Assembly: GCA_026393675.1 (NCBI GenBank) | Contig: JAPKZQ010000005.1 | Span: 35,406 to 99,405, forward strand | DNA: 64,000 bases | Reading direction: 5' to 3' | From: Acidobacteriota bacterium | Lineage (GTDB): Bacteria > Acidobacteriota > Vicinamibacteria > Vicinamibacterales > JAKQTR01 | Part shown: piece by piece, positions 36,453 to 45,066 of the stretch | Numbering within the stretch: the first letter of the stretch is position 1 | Layout: each line of letters opens with the position of its first letter | Program-made: the position numbers and the translations under genes | Notes under the pieces: model-generated | Told to the model about the DNA's origin: nothing | The model's database searches: none | The model's input: the letters and a program-made list of their open reading frames with translations, nothing else

Positions 36453-36818
36453 ATGACGGTCCTCGTAATAGACGACGAAGACGACATCCGGTTGCTTGCC
36501 GAAGTGGGCCTCACAGCGTCCGGGCTGAAGGTGGTCGTCGCGGCGAGCGGCGCCGAGGGCGTCACGATGGCACGCACGCACACGCCGGACCTTGTCGTGC
36601 TCGACGTGATGATGCCGGAGATGGACGGCTACGCCACGCTCGATGCGCTGCGTCGCGATCCGGCAACCGTTCGGATTCCCGTCCTGATGTTGACGGCCAG
36701 GAACCTGGCGGCCTCGGAAGAAGCGCTGCGCGGGCGCGGCGTCGTCGATTTTGTGGCCAAACCGTTCATCCCCCGTGAACTGGTCAAACGGGTTCGCGCC
36801 GCCCTGGGCCTCTTCTGA
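36453..36818 (+). CDS. Single-domain response regulator
   Basis: The product has 121 residues. Motifs are IDDEDD, phospho-Asp51 in VVLDVMMPEMDG and Lys in FVAKPFIP. It ends the six-gene operon, 20 nt after the sensor kinase. Without an output domain it probably acts as a phosphate sink or protein-binding switch. Confidence 0.88.
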   Translation: MTVLVIDDEDDIRLLAEVGLTASGLKVVVAASGAEGVTMARTHTPDLVVLDVMMPEMDGYATLDALRRDPATVRIPVLMLTARNLAASEEALRGRGVVDFVAKPFIPRELVKRVRAALGLF

Positions 36819-36819
36819 A

Positions 36820-36948
36820 CCGTGTTCATGTTGCAGTACGGACACGCCTTCCATTCAATCTTGAGATCCTGCCCGCAACTCGCACACGTCTTCTTGAGGC
36901 TGCTCAGGCAATATGGGCATGTGGAGAAGTCCAGCGTAGAGGTCAGGA
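36820..36948 (-). pseudogene. Double zinc-ribbon remnant
   Basis: On the minus strand the sequence encodes FSTCPYCLSSLKK, then KTCASCGQDLK, then WKACPYCNMNT, three CxxC knuckles spaced as in double zinc ribbons. The same frame continues into the 3' end of the response regulator gene on one side and into unconvincing sequence on the other. No start or matching N-terminal domain is visible. It may be the tail of a degraded gene. The whole gap 36819-37153 holds nothing else recognisable. Confidence 0.45.
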
Positions 36949-37153
36949 CGCGTCCGCGGCTGAGGACGTTCCGCCCTGGGACCCACAAGAAACACGCGAA
37001 AATCGCAGTCTTTCGCGCGGCACGACTCTTGATATTGGAGGGAGTAGGCCGCGTCGGATCAACGGGGTGGGTCAACCACAGGCAGGCGCTGGCATCACCG
37101 CCCCGTATGACAGGGCGATCCGGCGCGGCTCCTACACCAGCCAGCATTTACCG

Positions 37154-38968
37154 CTATGCCGTAATCCTCACCACCACGGCTGTCATGTCGTCGTTCTGCG
37201 CCGCCGTGCCGCGAAATGCCGTGGCCGCTTCGAAAATCGCATCGACAATCTCGCGGGCGGGCCTCGTGCGCGCACGCTGAATCACCGCCATCAATCGCTC
37301 CGTGCCGAACTCGTCGCCGTTCTCGTTCATCGCCTCGAACACGCCATCAGAGCAGGACGCGAACACGTCGCCAATTCCGAGACCAACGGTCAGATCGTCG
37401 TATGAACTCTCCGGAAACGAACCCAGCGGCACCCCGGGACACTCGATCTGAGTGCAACGCTCGCTGGTGCAATGGATGGGGAACGGCAGACCGCTGTTTG
37501 CCAGCGTCACCCTGTGATTCCTGAGGTCGAACTGCGCATACAGCAATGTGCAGTAGTACTCCTCGAGCCGGCGCTCGTGCATGATGCGATTCATTGACGA
37601 CAGCACTTCGGCCGGACTGGGCGCAACAACACTGTGGCGGCGGCGGAACGTGCGGGAGCGGAGCAGCTCGCCGGCAAACGCGCTGTAGAGCGCCGCGGGC
37701 GCGCCCTTCCCCGACACATCGCCGACCGCCACGGTGAGTTTGTGGGGCTCGAGCGACAGAAACTCGTACAGGTCGCCGCCAAGCTCGCGGGCCGGCTCGA
37801 ATCGCCACCCGACATCCACGCCTTTGAGCCGCTTGGGAAGCTCGGTTGGCAGGAGAGCCTGCTGGACGCGCTGCGCGAAGCGCATTTCCTTGTCGAGCCG
37901 GATCTCGTTGCGCCGCACCTCGTCGTAGAGGCGCGCGTTTTCGACGGCGACCGCCGCGCTTGACGCCAGCGGCGTCAGCAGTTCCACGTGCCGCTTGTTG
38001 AAGGCGTTCAGTTCGGGACTCTCGAGGTCGAACAGCCCCACGCAGCGGTCCTTGACGAGCAGCGGAATCACGAGTTCCGACCGAACGTCTTCGACCACCT
38101 TGATGTAACGCGGATCCTGTCGCACGTCGCCAACAAGTACCGGCGTCTTGTGCAGCGCCGCGTAGCCCACGAGACCTTCGCCAATCGGGATCCGTTTCTG
38201 CAGGATCTGTTCGTCGTACTTCACCGCGAGCCGAAGCGCGACCGTCTGTGCCTCTTCGTCAACCAGCAGAATGCCGAACGTACGGTAGTCGATGACGCGC
38301 TTGATCGTCCGGGCGATGCGCTCGAGCAGTTCGTCCAGATCGAGCGTGGAGGCGAAATCGCGGCCGATTTCCCCGAGCGCTTCGAGCGTATCCGCGTAGC
38401 GCCGCTCCGTGGCGAACAGCCGCGCATTTTCGATCGCGATGGCCGCGGCCGCCGCAAAGTTCCGCAGCGTCTCGACCTCGGCCGGCGTAAATTCGCCCAC
38501 GTTCCGGCTCAGCAGGTTCAGCGCGCCAATCGTATGCCCTTTGCGCCGGAGCGGCAGGACCAGTTCGGCCCGCGTCTCCGGCACGACCTCGATGTACCGG
38601 GAGTCCTTCGTGACGTCGTTCGCGAGCAGGGGACGGGCCGCCTCCACCGCCGCACCCACCAAGCCCTCCCCGACTTTCAGGCGCAGCTCCCGGCTGCCCT
38701 CCGGATAGCCTGTTGAATACGCGATGTGGAGATCGCCGCGATCCTCGTCCAGCAGGTAGATGGCAAATGCGTGGTAATCGGTGACCCGTGAGATCAGATC
38801 CGGCAATTTGCGGAACAGTTCATCGAGGTCCAGAACCGACGATACTTCGCGCCCCAGGGCAAACAACGTCGTCAGCATCTGCCGGTCGCTCTTGGCGGCG
38901 GGTTGGTCGGGATACGCGCCAGCGGCCGGAAACAGGTCGAGATCGAGAGGCTCAGTCACAGACCGCAT
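37154..38968 (-). CDS. GAF-GAF-SpoIIE (PP2C-type) phosphatase
   Basis: The product has 604 residues. Two GAF domains (about 45-190 and 215-365) share the pattern GEGLVGxAxxxxxP. A helix with EMRFAQRVQQALLP leads to the SpoIIE/RsbU phosphatase domain, with metal-binding Asp in ELGGDLYEF and VAVGDVSGKGAPA, and GDVFASCSDGV and NDDMTAVVV near the end. Such proteins dephosphorylate anti-sigma factor antagonists in partner-switching stress responses. No anti-sigma partner is encoded next to it. Confidence 0.92.
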   Translation of the reverse strand: MRSVTEPLDLDLFPAAGAYPDQPAAKSDRQMLTTLFALGREVSSVLDLDELFRKLPDLISRVTDYHAFAIYLLDEDRGDLHIAYSTGYPEGSRELRLKVGEGLVGAAVEAARPLLANDVTKDSRYIEVVPETRAELVLPLRRKGHTIGALNLLSRNVGEFTPAEVETLRNFAAAAAIAIENARLFATERRYADTLEALGEIGRDFASTLDLDELLERIARTIKRVIDYRTFGILLVDEEAQTVALRLAVKYDEQILQKRIPIGEGLVGYAALHKTPVLVGDVRQDPRYIKVVEDVRSELVIPLLVKDRCVGLFDLESPELNAFNKRHVELLTPLASSAAVAVENARLYDEVRRNEIRLDKEMRFAQRVQQALLPTELPKRLKGVDVGWRFEPARELGGDLYEFLSLEPHKLTVAVGDVSGKGAPAALYSAFAGELLRSRTFRRRHSVVAPSPAEVLSSMNRIMHERRLEEYYCTLLYAQFDLRNHRVTLANSGLPFPIHCTSERCTQIECPGVPLGSFPESSYDDLTVGLGIGDVFASCSDGVFEAMNENGDEFGTERLMAVIQRARTRPAREIVDAIFEAATAFRGTAAQNDDMTAVVVRITA

Positions 38969-39116
38969 TATACTGGGAGGCGTCCGGAGAGCCTGGAATG
39001 CAGGGCTGGACCCCGGCTTTCGCCGGGGTGACGGAAACTCGCTTCATTCGGCGCGATGCGGCCGATAGAAGATGTCTGGGCTTCGGCGCAGCCGCAACTG
39101 ACCACAAGGACGCATT

Positions 39117-39587
39117 TTGGAACTCTCACTGCCGTTCGATCAGACCGTCATCCAGCGCATCCTGCCGCACAGGTATCCGTTTCTGCTCGTTGACCGGATT
39201 ATCGCCTTCGAACCCGACAAGAGGATCGTCGGCATCAAGAACGTGTCCCGCAACGAGCAGGTGCTGGCCGTCGAACCAGGAAAGACACCCACGCTGCCGC
39301 CAACGATCCTGACCGAGGCGGTCGCGCAAGTCGGCGCGATCATGATCCTCGCGAAACCGGAGAACAAGGACAAACTCATCTTCTTCATGGGCATCGATCG
39401 CGTGCGCTTCCGCCATCCGGTCTACGCCGGCGATCAGGTGGAAATCGAAGCCACCGTCCGCCGTCTGCGCAGCCGCATGGGCTCGCTCCACGGCATCGCC
39501 CGCGTCAACGGCGTCGTCTGCGCCGAAGGCACAATGACGTTTGCGTTGGGCAAGAAGGGTGAAGGCGCGGCCGCCAGCGCCCTGTAA
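39117..39587 (+). CDS. FabZ-like hotdog dehydratase, atypical
   Basis: The product has 156 residues with a TTG start and AAGGA upstream. ILPHRYPFLLVDRI holds the catalytic His18; Glu67 sits in LTEAVAQVG. Canonical FabZ also has a GHFPGxP loop, but here the segment reads VLAVEPGKTPTLPP, so the catalytic loop is changed. FabZ dehydrates 3-hydroxyacyl-ACP; this protein may act on another acyl-ACP or CoA. It is not clustered with fab or lpx genes. Confidence 0.82.
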   Translation: MELSLPFDQTVIQRILPHRYPFLLVDRIIAFEPDKRIVGIKNVSRNEQVLAVEPGKTPTLPPTILTEAVAQVGAIMILAKPENKDKLIFFMGIDRVRFRHPVYAGDQVEIEATVRRLRSRMGSLHGIARVNGVVCAEGTMTFALGKKGEGAAASAL

Positions 39588-39596
39588 TTCTGCGCG

Positions 39597-39650
39597 CTGG
39601 CCCTGAGCCAGCCGAAGGGCGCTGGTCCTGAGCCTGTCCCCTTCGGCTTT
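39597..39650. repeat. CTTCGAC/GCTCAGG-type repeat, tandem
   Basis: CCCTGAGCCAGCCGAAGGGC and GTCCTGAGCCTGTCCCCTTCGG are two imperfect copies of the element also seen at 19831 and 28519. They lie just after the FabZ-like gene. Confidence 0.55.
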
Positions 39651-39710
39651 CCGCCGGATCGGGGAAACAGGTTCAGCAATGGAAGCGTCGGAGCATGTCG
39701 CGACCCAAAC

Positions 39711-40667
39711 TTAGCTCTTGGGGCCCTTGTAGAGCACGTGCCCGAAGCGCTGGTGGAAACCAGTGAATTCCCCGTCCCCGATATCGTCAGCCACCGCCGA
39801 ACGCACTTGATGGATCTTCGCGTCAAGGTCATCAGCCATCGACACGATGAACGCCTCGACCGTCATCGGCTCCACAGGTGATCCGTACTCCATCGACCCG
39901 TGATGTGAGAGCACGATGTGCTCGATCTGCGTGAGCAGCGCCTGGGGAAAGTCAGGGATGGCCCGCGCCGCATCCCGCACCATGACCATCCCGAGGGGGA
40001 TGTGCCCGAGCATGTAGCCCTCGCGGGAATACGCCGTCGCGTTCTCGTAGTTCAGTTCCTGTAACTTGCCAATGTCGTGCAGCACGGCACCCGCGAGAAC
40101 GATGTCGGCATCAGCGCGATACACATCGGCCAGCATCGTCGCCACCCGCGCAATCTGGAGAATATGTTCGAGAAACCCGCCCCGGTAGGCGTGGTGGACC
40201 GTCTGCGCGGCCGGCCAGATGCGTAACTTCGCCTCGTTGTCGCGCACGATCCACTCGACCAGCGCGCGAACAAACGGGTTGCCGAGTCGGGAAATCGTGG
40301 CTTCGAGTTCGGTCCACATCTCATCTAGTGGCCGAGGGGCCGACGGCACGCACTCTTCTTCCTTGAAGCCCGCGGCGCGATCCGGGTCCGGCATCAAGCG
40401 CCGGATACGGTCGACGACGAGTTGCAATCGCCCGTTGTAGGTGTTGGTCCTGCCCTGCACCTTCACGAATTCGCCCGCCTCGAACTCCTGCTTCAGGTGC
40501 TCCACGTCGTCAAATACGCGGCCCGTAATGCGGCCCGTCGCATCTTGGAGCGTGAGGGACAGGAACTCGCCCTTGCGGCCTGGCCGGAGTTCCTTGTTCG
40601 TGCACAGGTAGAACCCCCAACCCGTGACATCCGCCGCCAGCTTGCGTAACGAAGGAAATCGGTTCAT
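39711..40667 (-). CDS. YhaM-like 3'-5' exoribonuclease (OB fold + HD domain)
   Basis: The product has 318 residues from MNRFPSLRKL. The N-terminal OB fold (about 10-100) contains FLSLTLQDATGRITGRVF. The HD domain follows: HHAYRGGFLEHILQIA, HDIGK in AVLHDIGKLQEL, and VLSHHGSMEYGSPV with a third metal-binding site. YhaM-family enzymes degrade RNA and DNA from the 3' end with Mn2+. The frame is open 57 nt further upstream, but the chosen ATG begins the OB fold naturally. Confidence 0.88.
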   Translation of the reverse strand: MNRFPSLRKLAADVTGWGFYLCTNKELRPGRKGEFLSLTLQDATGRITGRVFDDVEHLKQEFEAGEFVKVQGRTNTYNGRLQLVVDRIRRLMPDPDRAAGFKEEECVPSAPRPLDEMWTELEATISRLGNPFVRALVEWIVRDNEAKLRIWPAAQTVHHAYRGGFLEHILQIARVATMLADVYRADADIVLAGAVLHDIGKLQELNYENATAYSREGYMLGHIPLGMVMVRDAARAIPDFPQALLTQIEHIVLSHHGSMEYGSPVEPMTVEAFIVSMADDLDAKIHQVRSAVADDIGDGEFTGFHQRFGHVLYKGPKS

Positions 40668-40762
40668 TGGCGACGATGGTAACTCGAAAAGCACTGGGTC
40701 GGGGTGCGTTGCACGTGCCCACACAACTCTGTCTTCCGGGAGTGATTGTTACTCAGAGCGCC

Positions 40763-41455
40763 TCATGCGTGGCCAGCTTCGAGCAGCGTGAGCGCCTCGG
40801 CGACCGTGCGCACGACGGCAATGCCGAGCTTGTGCGCGCCTTTCGAGATCTGCGCGTATGATTCCTCTTCGCGCCAGACCAGGATCGGCCAGGCCTTTGA
40901 CTCGCTCGCGACGTCCACGCAGTTCTCGAGCCGGTCGTCGATGTGCGCGTCGAGCGTGAGCGCGGCGGCAATCCGCCCGCGCGATCCCTGCGTCGTGTAC
41001 ACCGCCGGCAAATCGAATCCCTGGCGGTGCAACCACCGCTGCGACTGCACTTGCGCCGTTCGCCCCGCGGTGGCTGGCCGCTGGGTGACAAACAGGACGT
41101 CCCACTGGTGTTGGTAGGCCAGGTGCTGGATGCGGCGTACGATGCCGGGCTCGTGTTCCTTCAACGATTCCCAGAAGTTTCGCGTCTCCCGAACACGATG
41201 CCAGAGGCGCGCTTGTTGCCGTGCGGTCAGTCGCGACAGAACAGCTGCGCCGGGCAACTCAGACGATTCCCCACCGCCACTGCCGTCTGTCTGATTCTTG
41301 TCGATCGCTTTCTGGATTCTGTTTTCCGCCTTGTTGCCGTCTTCTTGTTTCTGTTTCCGGCCCTTGGCCGAATTCGCAAACTCGTCCTCGGCCAGCGCGG
41401 CCAGCGCGCCATCCATGTCCGCCACGACGCCATCGAGATCGCACGAAATGCGCAT
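40763..41455 (-). CDS. HAD-like hydrolase
   Basis: The product has 230 residues. HAD motif I is MRISCDLDGVVADMDG at the N-terminus, with the nucleophile and general acid Asps. VLFVTQRPATAG looks like motif II, and AHIDDRLENCVDVASES carries motif IV acidic residues. A Lys/Glu/Gly-rich insert (about 30-65) is low in complexity. The substrate is unknown. A CCGGGAGTGATT motif lies 12-27 nt after the stop. Confidence 0.72.
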   Translation of the reverse strand: MRISCDLDGVVADMDGALAALAEDEFANSAKGRKQKQEDGNKAENRIQKAIDKNQTDGSGGGESSELPGAAVLSRLTARQQARLWHRVRETRNFWESLKEHEPGIVRRIQHLAYQHQWDVLFVTQRPATAGRTAQVQSQRWLHRQGFDLPAVYTTQGSRGRIAAALTLDAHIDDRLENCVDVASESKAWPILVWREEESYAQISKGAHKLGIAVVRTVAEALTLLEAGHA

Positions 41456-41512
41456 CGGGTTCCGATTATACGTGAGTGTGCGCGCTGTCATCGGTTGCCA
41501 TTGCTGACCGTG

Positions 41513-41559
41513 AAAAGCAGAAGGCACTCGTCAGACAATGATCCGAGGAGTGCCTCTGC
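41513..41559 (-). terminator. Rho-independent terminator
   Basis: On the minus strand GCAGAGGCACTC pairs with GAGTGCCTTCTGC (one bulge) and is followed by TTTT. It lies about 70 nt after the stop of the small secreted DUF5658-like gene. Confidence 0.72.
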
Positions 41560-41629
41560 TGCGGAAGAACGGCCACCAGCGAGATGGAGTGCGCGACGAA
41601 GCGCGTGTTCGTGTCTCTCGGATACCGTC

Positions 41630-42169
41630 CTAGCGGAGACCGCTCGCGACCTTGTAGTTGTGCACGACCACGAAGGCGTAGACCGAGTTAACCGCGACGA
41701 GCATCGCGACGGCGGCCACCTTGTTGCGCTTGGCGATCCTCTGCGCGGCGATAATCGTGCCGGTCGCCACAGCAGCCTTGACCGCGAAGAAGGCGGCGCG
41801 GTTCTTCGTGATGCCACCCATCAGCGCGTTCGACTCGACAGCGCCTTGTTTGAAGCCTGTCAATGTGGAGTGCATGTCCAGCGCCTGCATCGCAACCGTC
41901 GAGGCGTAGAGCGCCAGCATCCCGCCCGAGCGGGGACGAGCCGTGCCCGGCGCAACCTGCTGCTGAATCGGCATCGACAACTGCCCCGACGAAGCGGAAA
42001 CGGCCTGAGCCTCCTCGACGCCGGGGACCTCACCCAGTAACGTCACGGGTTCGACCGCCTGCGCCTGGCCACGGACGGGCACGCGATCTTGTGCGCGAAC
42101 TTCGCGAGCGGCCAACGGAGAGACCAACGTGAGGACGACGACGGCGGCGGCGAGAGTTCGGTGTGACAT
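41630..42169 (-). CDS. Secreted/membrane DUF5658-like protein
   Basis: The product has 179 residues. Signal peptide (MSHRTLAAAVVVLTLVSPLA), a Gln/Pro/Val-rich linker to about residue 80, then three hydrophobic helices with ALDMHSTLTG, ESNALMGG and AVKAAVATGTIIAA. This order of Asp-helix, Glu-Ser/Ala-Asn, Lys-helix is shared with the protein at 14483. The function of the family is unknown. A terminator follows the gene. Confidence 0.65.
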   Translation of the reverse strand: MSHRTLAAAVVVLTLVSPLAAREVRAQDRVPVRGQAQAVEPVTLLGEVPGVEEAQAVSASSGQLSMPIQQQVAPGTARPRSGGMLALYASTVAMQALDMHSTLTGFKQGAVESNALMGGITKNRAAFFAVKAAVATGTIIAAQRIAKRNKVAAVAMLVAVNSVYAFVVVHNYKVASGLR

Positions 42170-42664
42170 GGCAGCCCTTCCTGTAGTGTTCAGAACAGCG
42201 GGCTGTCATCTCTCGTTCGGGTGCTCACTGCATGTGCGCGCCTCGGTGCAGCCCACCCTCCTTAGGGCAAGGGTGCTGCCAGGTGTTCGCGCCGAGATGT
42301 TGCGCACACGGCCTCGAGTTTGTGCAGTGTTTATCGGTGTTTTTTGAAATCCTCCTTCGGGGAGCGTGCCCGACCGCACGCCTCCCGCGTGTGCGAGGAG
42401 TGCGGCGTGAGCACAACGGTGAGCGGCCACGCTCACGGCGCACGCGTGCGAGTGCGCTGAGCGTGGGGCGTGTGCAGCCCGGGTGAGCGGCCGGGTTACG
42501 CCGCTCGGAAATCAGGCCAGTACGCCGCCCAGGAAGCGATCCAGGAAGCGATCCGCCTGGGGGGCGTTCGTTCTGCGGTGGCGCCCTTGCGGTTCGCTAC
42601 CCTTCACCTCCGTCAAGTTGGGAGAGGACTTGCATCGCCAAGTAGACGAACGCGCACGGCGTAC
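42170..42664. other. Gene-free, hairpin-rich intergenic region
   Basis: I see no convincing coding frame in about 500 nt. It contains several hairpins, for example GTGAGCGGCCACGCTCAC (42419-42436), and a 12-bp tandem repeat CCAGGAAGCGAT (42529-42552). The stretch could include a small RNA, but no known family was recognised. Confidence 0.5.
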
Positions 42665-42701
42665 AAAGAAAACGCCCCGCAGGCTCGAAGCCCGCGAGGC
42701 G
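42665..42701 (-). terminator. Rho-independent terminator
   Basis: On the minus strand a 13-bp stem (CGCCTCGCGGGCT with AGCCTGCGGGGCG, loop TCG) is followed by TTTTCTTT. It lies 26 nt after the stop of the carboxypeptidase-regulatory-like gene. Confidence 0.9.
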
Positions 42702-42726
42702 GTGTGTCCAGTGGTATCAGGCGAAA

Positions 42727-43218
42727 CTATCGCGACGGACTTGCGGTGGGGGCGTTCGCAGCGACAATAATACCGGCCGTCGCCAGCGCGCCAGCGCCAG
42801 CCAGCACAAGAATGCCGCCGGTGGTCGTGAAGAAGGAGGCCAAGCCACCTGCCGCGGCCGCGCCGGCCAGGGCTCCAGCCGCGCTCGCCGCCACGGTGAT
42901 GCCAGAAATCACGCCGCCGGCCACCAGCGTCAATGACGTGCTAACACCAATCACCTGTCCGGCTGCGTTGACGATCTCCACGACGAAGCTGCCGGGGTTC
43001 AGTCCCGCAAACGAGAACGCGCCGTTTAGGCCCGACTGGGTCGTGCCGACAAGCTGTCCTGTGACGGAGTTGCGCAGTTGCACCCTGACTCCCGTCAGGA
43101 CGACCTTGTTGGCGTTCAGCGCCGTGCCGGCAATCGTCCCCCCGGGTCCCTGCCCGGCAAAGGTGCTGGTCGCCACAAACAGGACGACGACGAACATGCC
43201 GAGGATTCGCTTCATCAT
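42727..43218 (-). CDS. Small secreted protein with carboxypeptidase-regulatory-like domain
   Basis: The product has 163 residues. Signal peptide (MKRILGMFVVVLFVATSTFA), then one beta-sandwich repeat (about 27-105: GTIAGTALNANKVVLTGVRV, FSFAGLNPGSFVVEI) of the type found at the N-terminus of the TonB-like receptor at 1085. The C-terminal third is very Ala/Gly-rich and hydrophobic (about 105-155), probably one or two membrane-spanning helices. Function unknown; common in Acidobacteriota. Confidence 0.72.
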   Translation of the reverse strand: MMKRILGMFVVVLFVATSTFAGQGPGGTIAGTALNANKVVLTGVRVQLRNSVTGQLVGTTQSGLNGAFSFAGLNPGSFVVEIVNAAGQVIGVSTSLTLVAGGVISGITVAASAAGALAGAAAAGGLASFFTTTGGILVLAGAGALATAGIIVAANAPTASPSR

Positions 43219-43362
43219 GGCGCTAACCTTTAGAATCTCCGGGACGATTTGTCGCTCGTGCGGTCCGATGCGCCCGGTGACACACCGACACTACGACACA
43301 CCACTGGTCAAATAGAATATCGGCCGATCGCCGGATAAAGTCAAGCCTCATCGCCGGTCGCG

Positions 43363-43974
43363 CTACTTCAGCTTCTCGACCGTGACACCGCCCGGCCCGT
43401 AAACCAGTCTGCGATCCGGCTTCCCGCGCTTCTGTGTGTCGAAGGCGACGCTCGCCAGGGCCCCGTTCCGGTACGTTTCCCATTTGTCCGGCTTGCCAGT
43501 ACCGGAGGTGTCTTCTTCGGCCCTCGCAAGCGCGCCCTTCTCGTAGAACTCCCACCGCGAGATCGTGCCGTCGCGGTGCGTCGAGATCTCGATGCGGACC
43601 ACCTGACCGTCGGCGCCCCGGTAGGCCCACGCGTCCACCTTGCCGTCCTTCTCGCGCGAGAACCCTACCTTTTCGAGCTTGCCGTCCTCGGTGTAGTACT
43701 CCCAGCGGTCGATGACACCGTCGTGGTTCGTGTCGATCTCCGTGCGGACGAGCCTGGTGCCGTCCATGTAGCTCCAGACGTCCGTCTTGCCGTCCTTGTT
43801 GGTGTCGAAGGTCAGCACTTCCAGCTTGCCGGTCTTCTTGTTGTAGGTGGCATTCATCGCCGCCGTGTCGCCGGGAGGAGACGACGACCACCCACACGCC
43901 GGCACCGACACGAGTACGAGCGCCGGCACGACCACCGCCGCCGCGATGCGAAGAAGATGTCTCACGAGAGTCAT
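43363..43974 (-). CDS. Lipoprotein with six EF-hand-like repeats
   Basis: The product has 203 residues. The ATG at 43974 opens a lipoprotein signal with lipobox VPAC near residue 24. Six repeats of about 20-25 residues follow, each with a DxNxDG-like loop and an aromatic strand, for example DTNKDGKTDVWSYMDG and DTNHDGVIDRWEYYTEDG. The first two could bind calcium; later copies are degenerate (ISTHRDGTISRWEF, DTQKRGKPDRRLVY). It is probably periplasmic or surface-located. Confidence 0.75.
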   Translation of the reverse strand: MTLVRHLLRIAAAVVVPALVLVSVPACGWSSSPPGDTAAMNATYNKKTGKLEVLTFDTNKDGKTDVWSYMDGTRLVRTEIDTNHDGVIDRWEYYTEDGKLEKVGFSREKDGKVDAWAYRGADGQVVRIEISTHRDGTISRWEFYEKGALARAEEDTSGTGKPDKWETYRNGALASVAFDTQKRGKPDRRLVYGPGGVTVEKLK

Positions 43975-44166
43975 CCTAGCACTGTCGTGCAATTCTGGGG
44001 GGGGAGGCCCCAGGATGCCCCAGGATGCCCCTACTACCACGGACGCTCTGACACGGCACTTACGATCGGCGCAACCCGGAGTTCACACCTGCCGGTCCGA
44101 ACGTGCCGGTTCGAATGATCACGGGCAGTGTTCGCCCTGGGGTACACTGAATCCAGGTGATTTGCC

Positions 44167-44539
44167 ATGCCGATCTACGAGTATCAGTGCCGATTCTGCC
44201 GAAAGAGAATGTCAACGCTGGTCTTAAGCCGGGCGCGCGAGGCTGAGGTCCGTTGCGAGCACTGCGGTAGCGGCGACATCGAGCGCCTCTGGTCGTTTTT
44301 CTTCGCCCAAGTCCGAAGAGGCGCGTCTGGAATCGCTGGCCGACCCATCCTCACTCGCCGGTCTCGACGAAAACGACCCGCGCAGCGTTGCCACATTCAT
44401 GAAGAAGATGGGCCGGGAGATGGGCGAGGATATCGGCGGCGACATCGAGCAATCCATGGAAGAAGAAATGGCCGGCGACAGCGCAGGACAAGACGGCACT
44501 GGCGGCGGATTTGGAGGCCCGGGCGGTCCGGTATCGTGA
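44167..44539 (+). pseudogene. FmdB-type zinc-ribbon protein with frameshift
   Basis: The first ~45 codons read MPIYEYQCRFCRKRMS and VRCEHCGSGDIERLWS, the classic FmdB/CxxC_CxxC regulatory ribbon. After TGGTCGTTTTTCTTCG (near 44291-44305) homology continues in another frame: SSPKSEEARLESLADPSSL, then ENDPRSVATFMKKMGREMG, ending GGFGGPGGPVS. Restoring CG in TCG(CG)TTTTT would join the two frames. This is either a real inactivating deletion or a sequencing/assembly error. Confidence 0.8.
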
Positions 44540-44648
44540 TGTCTGATGCGCTGCTATATGGCCAGTCCTGGGCATGAGAGACGCGGCGTCGACACGTTAT
44601 TGCTCGGCAGCATGACACATCCGATTTGCGCAAGGTGAGGCGGAGCGT

Positions 44649-45053
44649 TTAGAGGAGGCTGCACGCCTGGAATCCGCCCCAGATGATGGCGAGAAGCGTG
44701 AGAACAGTCAGTGCGGCCTTGACGACGTCGGCGGGTTTCTCGCGGCGGCCGCTTCCAACCAGTCGTCGCATCCGCATGCGGAGACGAGCGCCGCCGCCGT
44801 GGTGGCGATCAAACCGGCGGCTGCAGTAGAACGTGTTGGGATTGGTGGCCTTGGGTTCGGACCGCGGGACCGATGAATGTTGGTCGGCCGAAGCGGGTGC
44901 GCCCGAAAAATCCTCCCGGCCCTTCCAGCCCTTCCACCCGCATTTCGAGCACGTGAACTTACGCTGCCCGGTCAGCAGGTGCACGACGAACCCGAGCGCC
45001 TGACGGCGGCGCCGCCGAAGACGATGAGAGCCGCAGCGCGGACAGTGTGCCAT
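44649..45053 (-). CDS. Zinc-ribbon protein with C-terminal membrane helix
   Basis: The product has 134 residues from MAHCPRCGSHRLRR. The first CxxC pair (residues 4-7) and a second in FTCSKCGWKG form a zinc ribbon. A basic, Arg-rich middle precedes one C-terminal membrane helix (AALTVLTLLAIIWGGFQA). Function unknown. It ends 14 nt from the O-antigen-ligase-like gene's stop, on the same strand. Confidence 0.65.
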   Translation of the reverse strand: MAHCPRCGSHRLRRRRRQALGFVVHLLTGQRKFTCSKCGWKGWKGREDFSGAPASADQHSSVPRSEPKATNPNTFYCSRRFDRHHGGGARLRMRMRRLVGSGRREKPADVVKAALTVLTLLAIIWGGFQACSLL

Positions 45054-45066
45054 GGTGACTACGCCG

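Noticed and set aside
42470..43315. Plus-strand frame of 281 codons
   Set aside because: Proline/alanine-rich with no motif, and it lies opposite a signal-peptide-bearing minus-strand gene with its own terminator.
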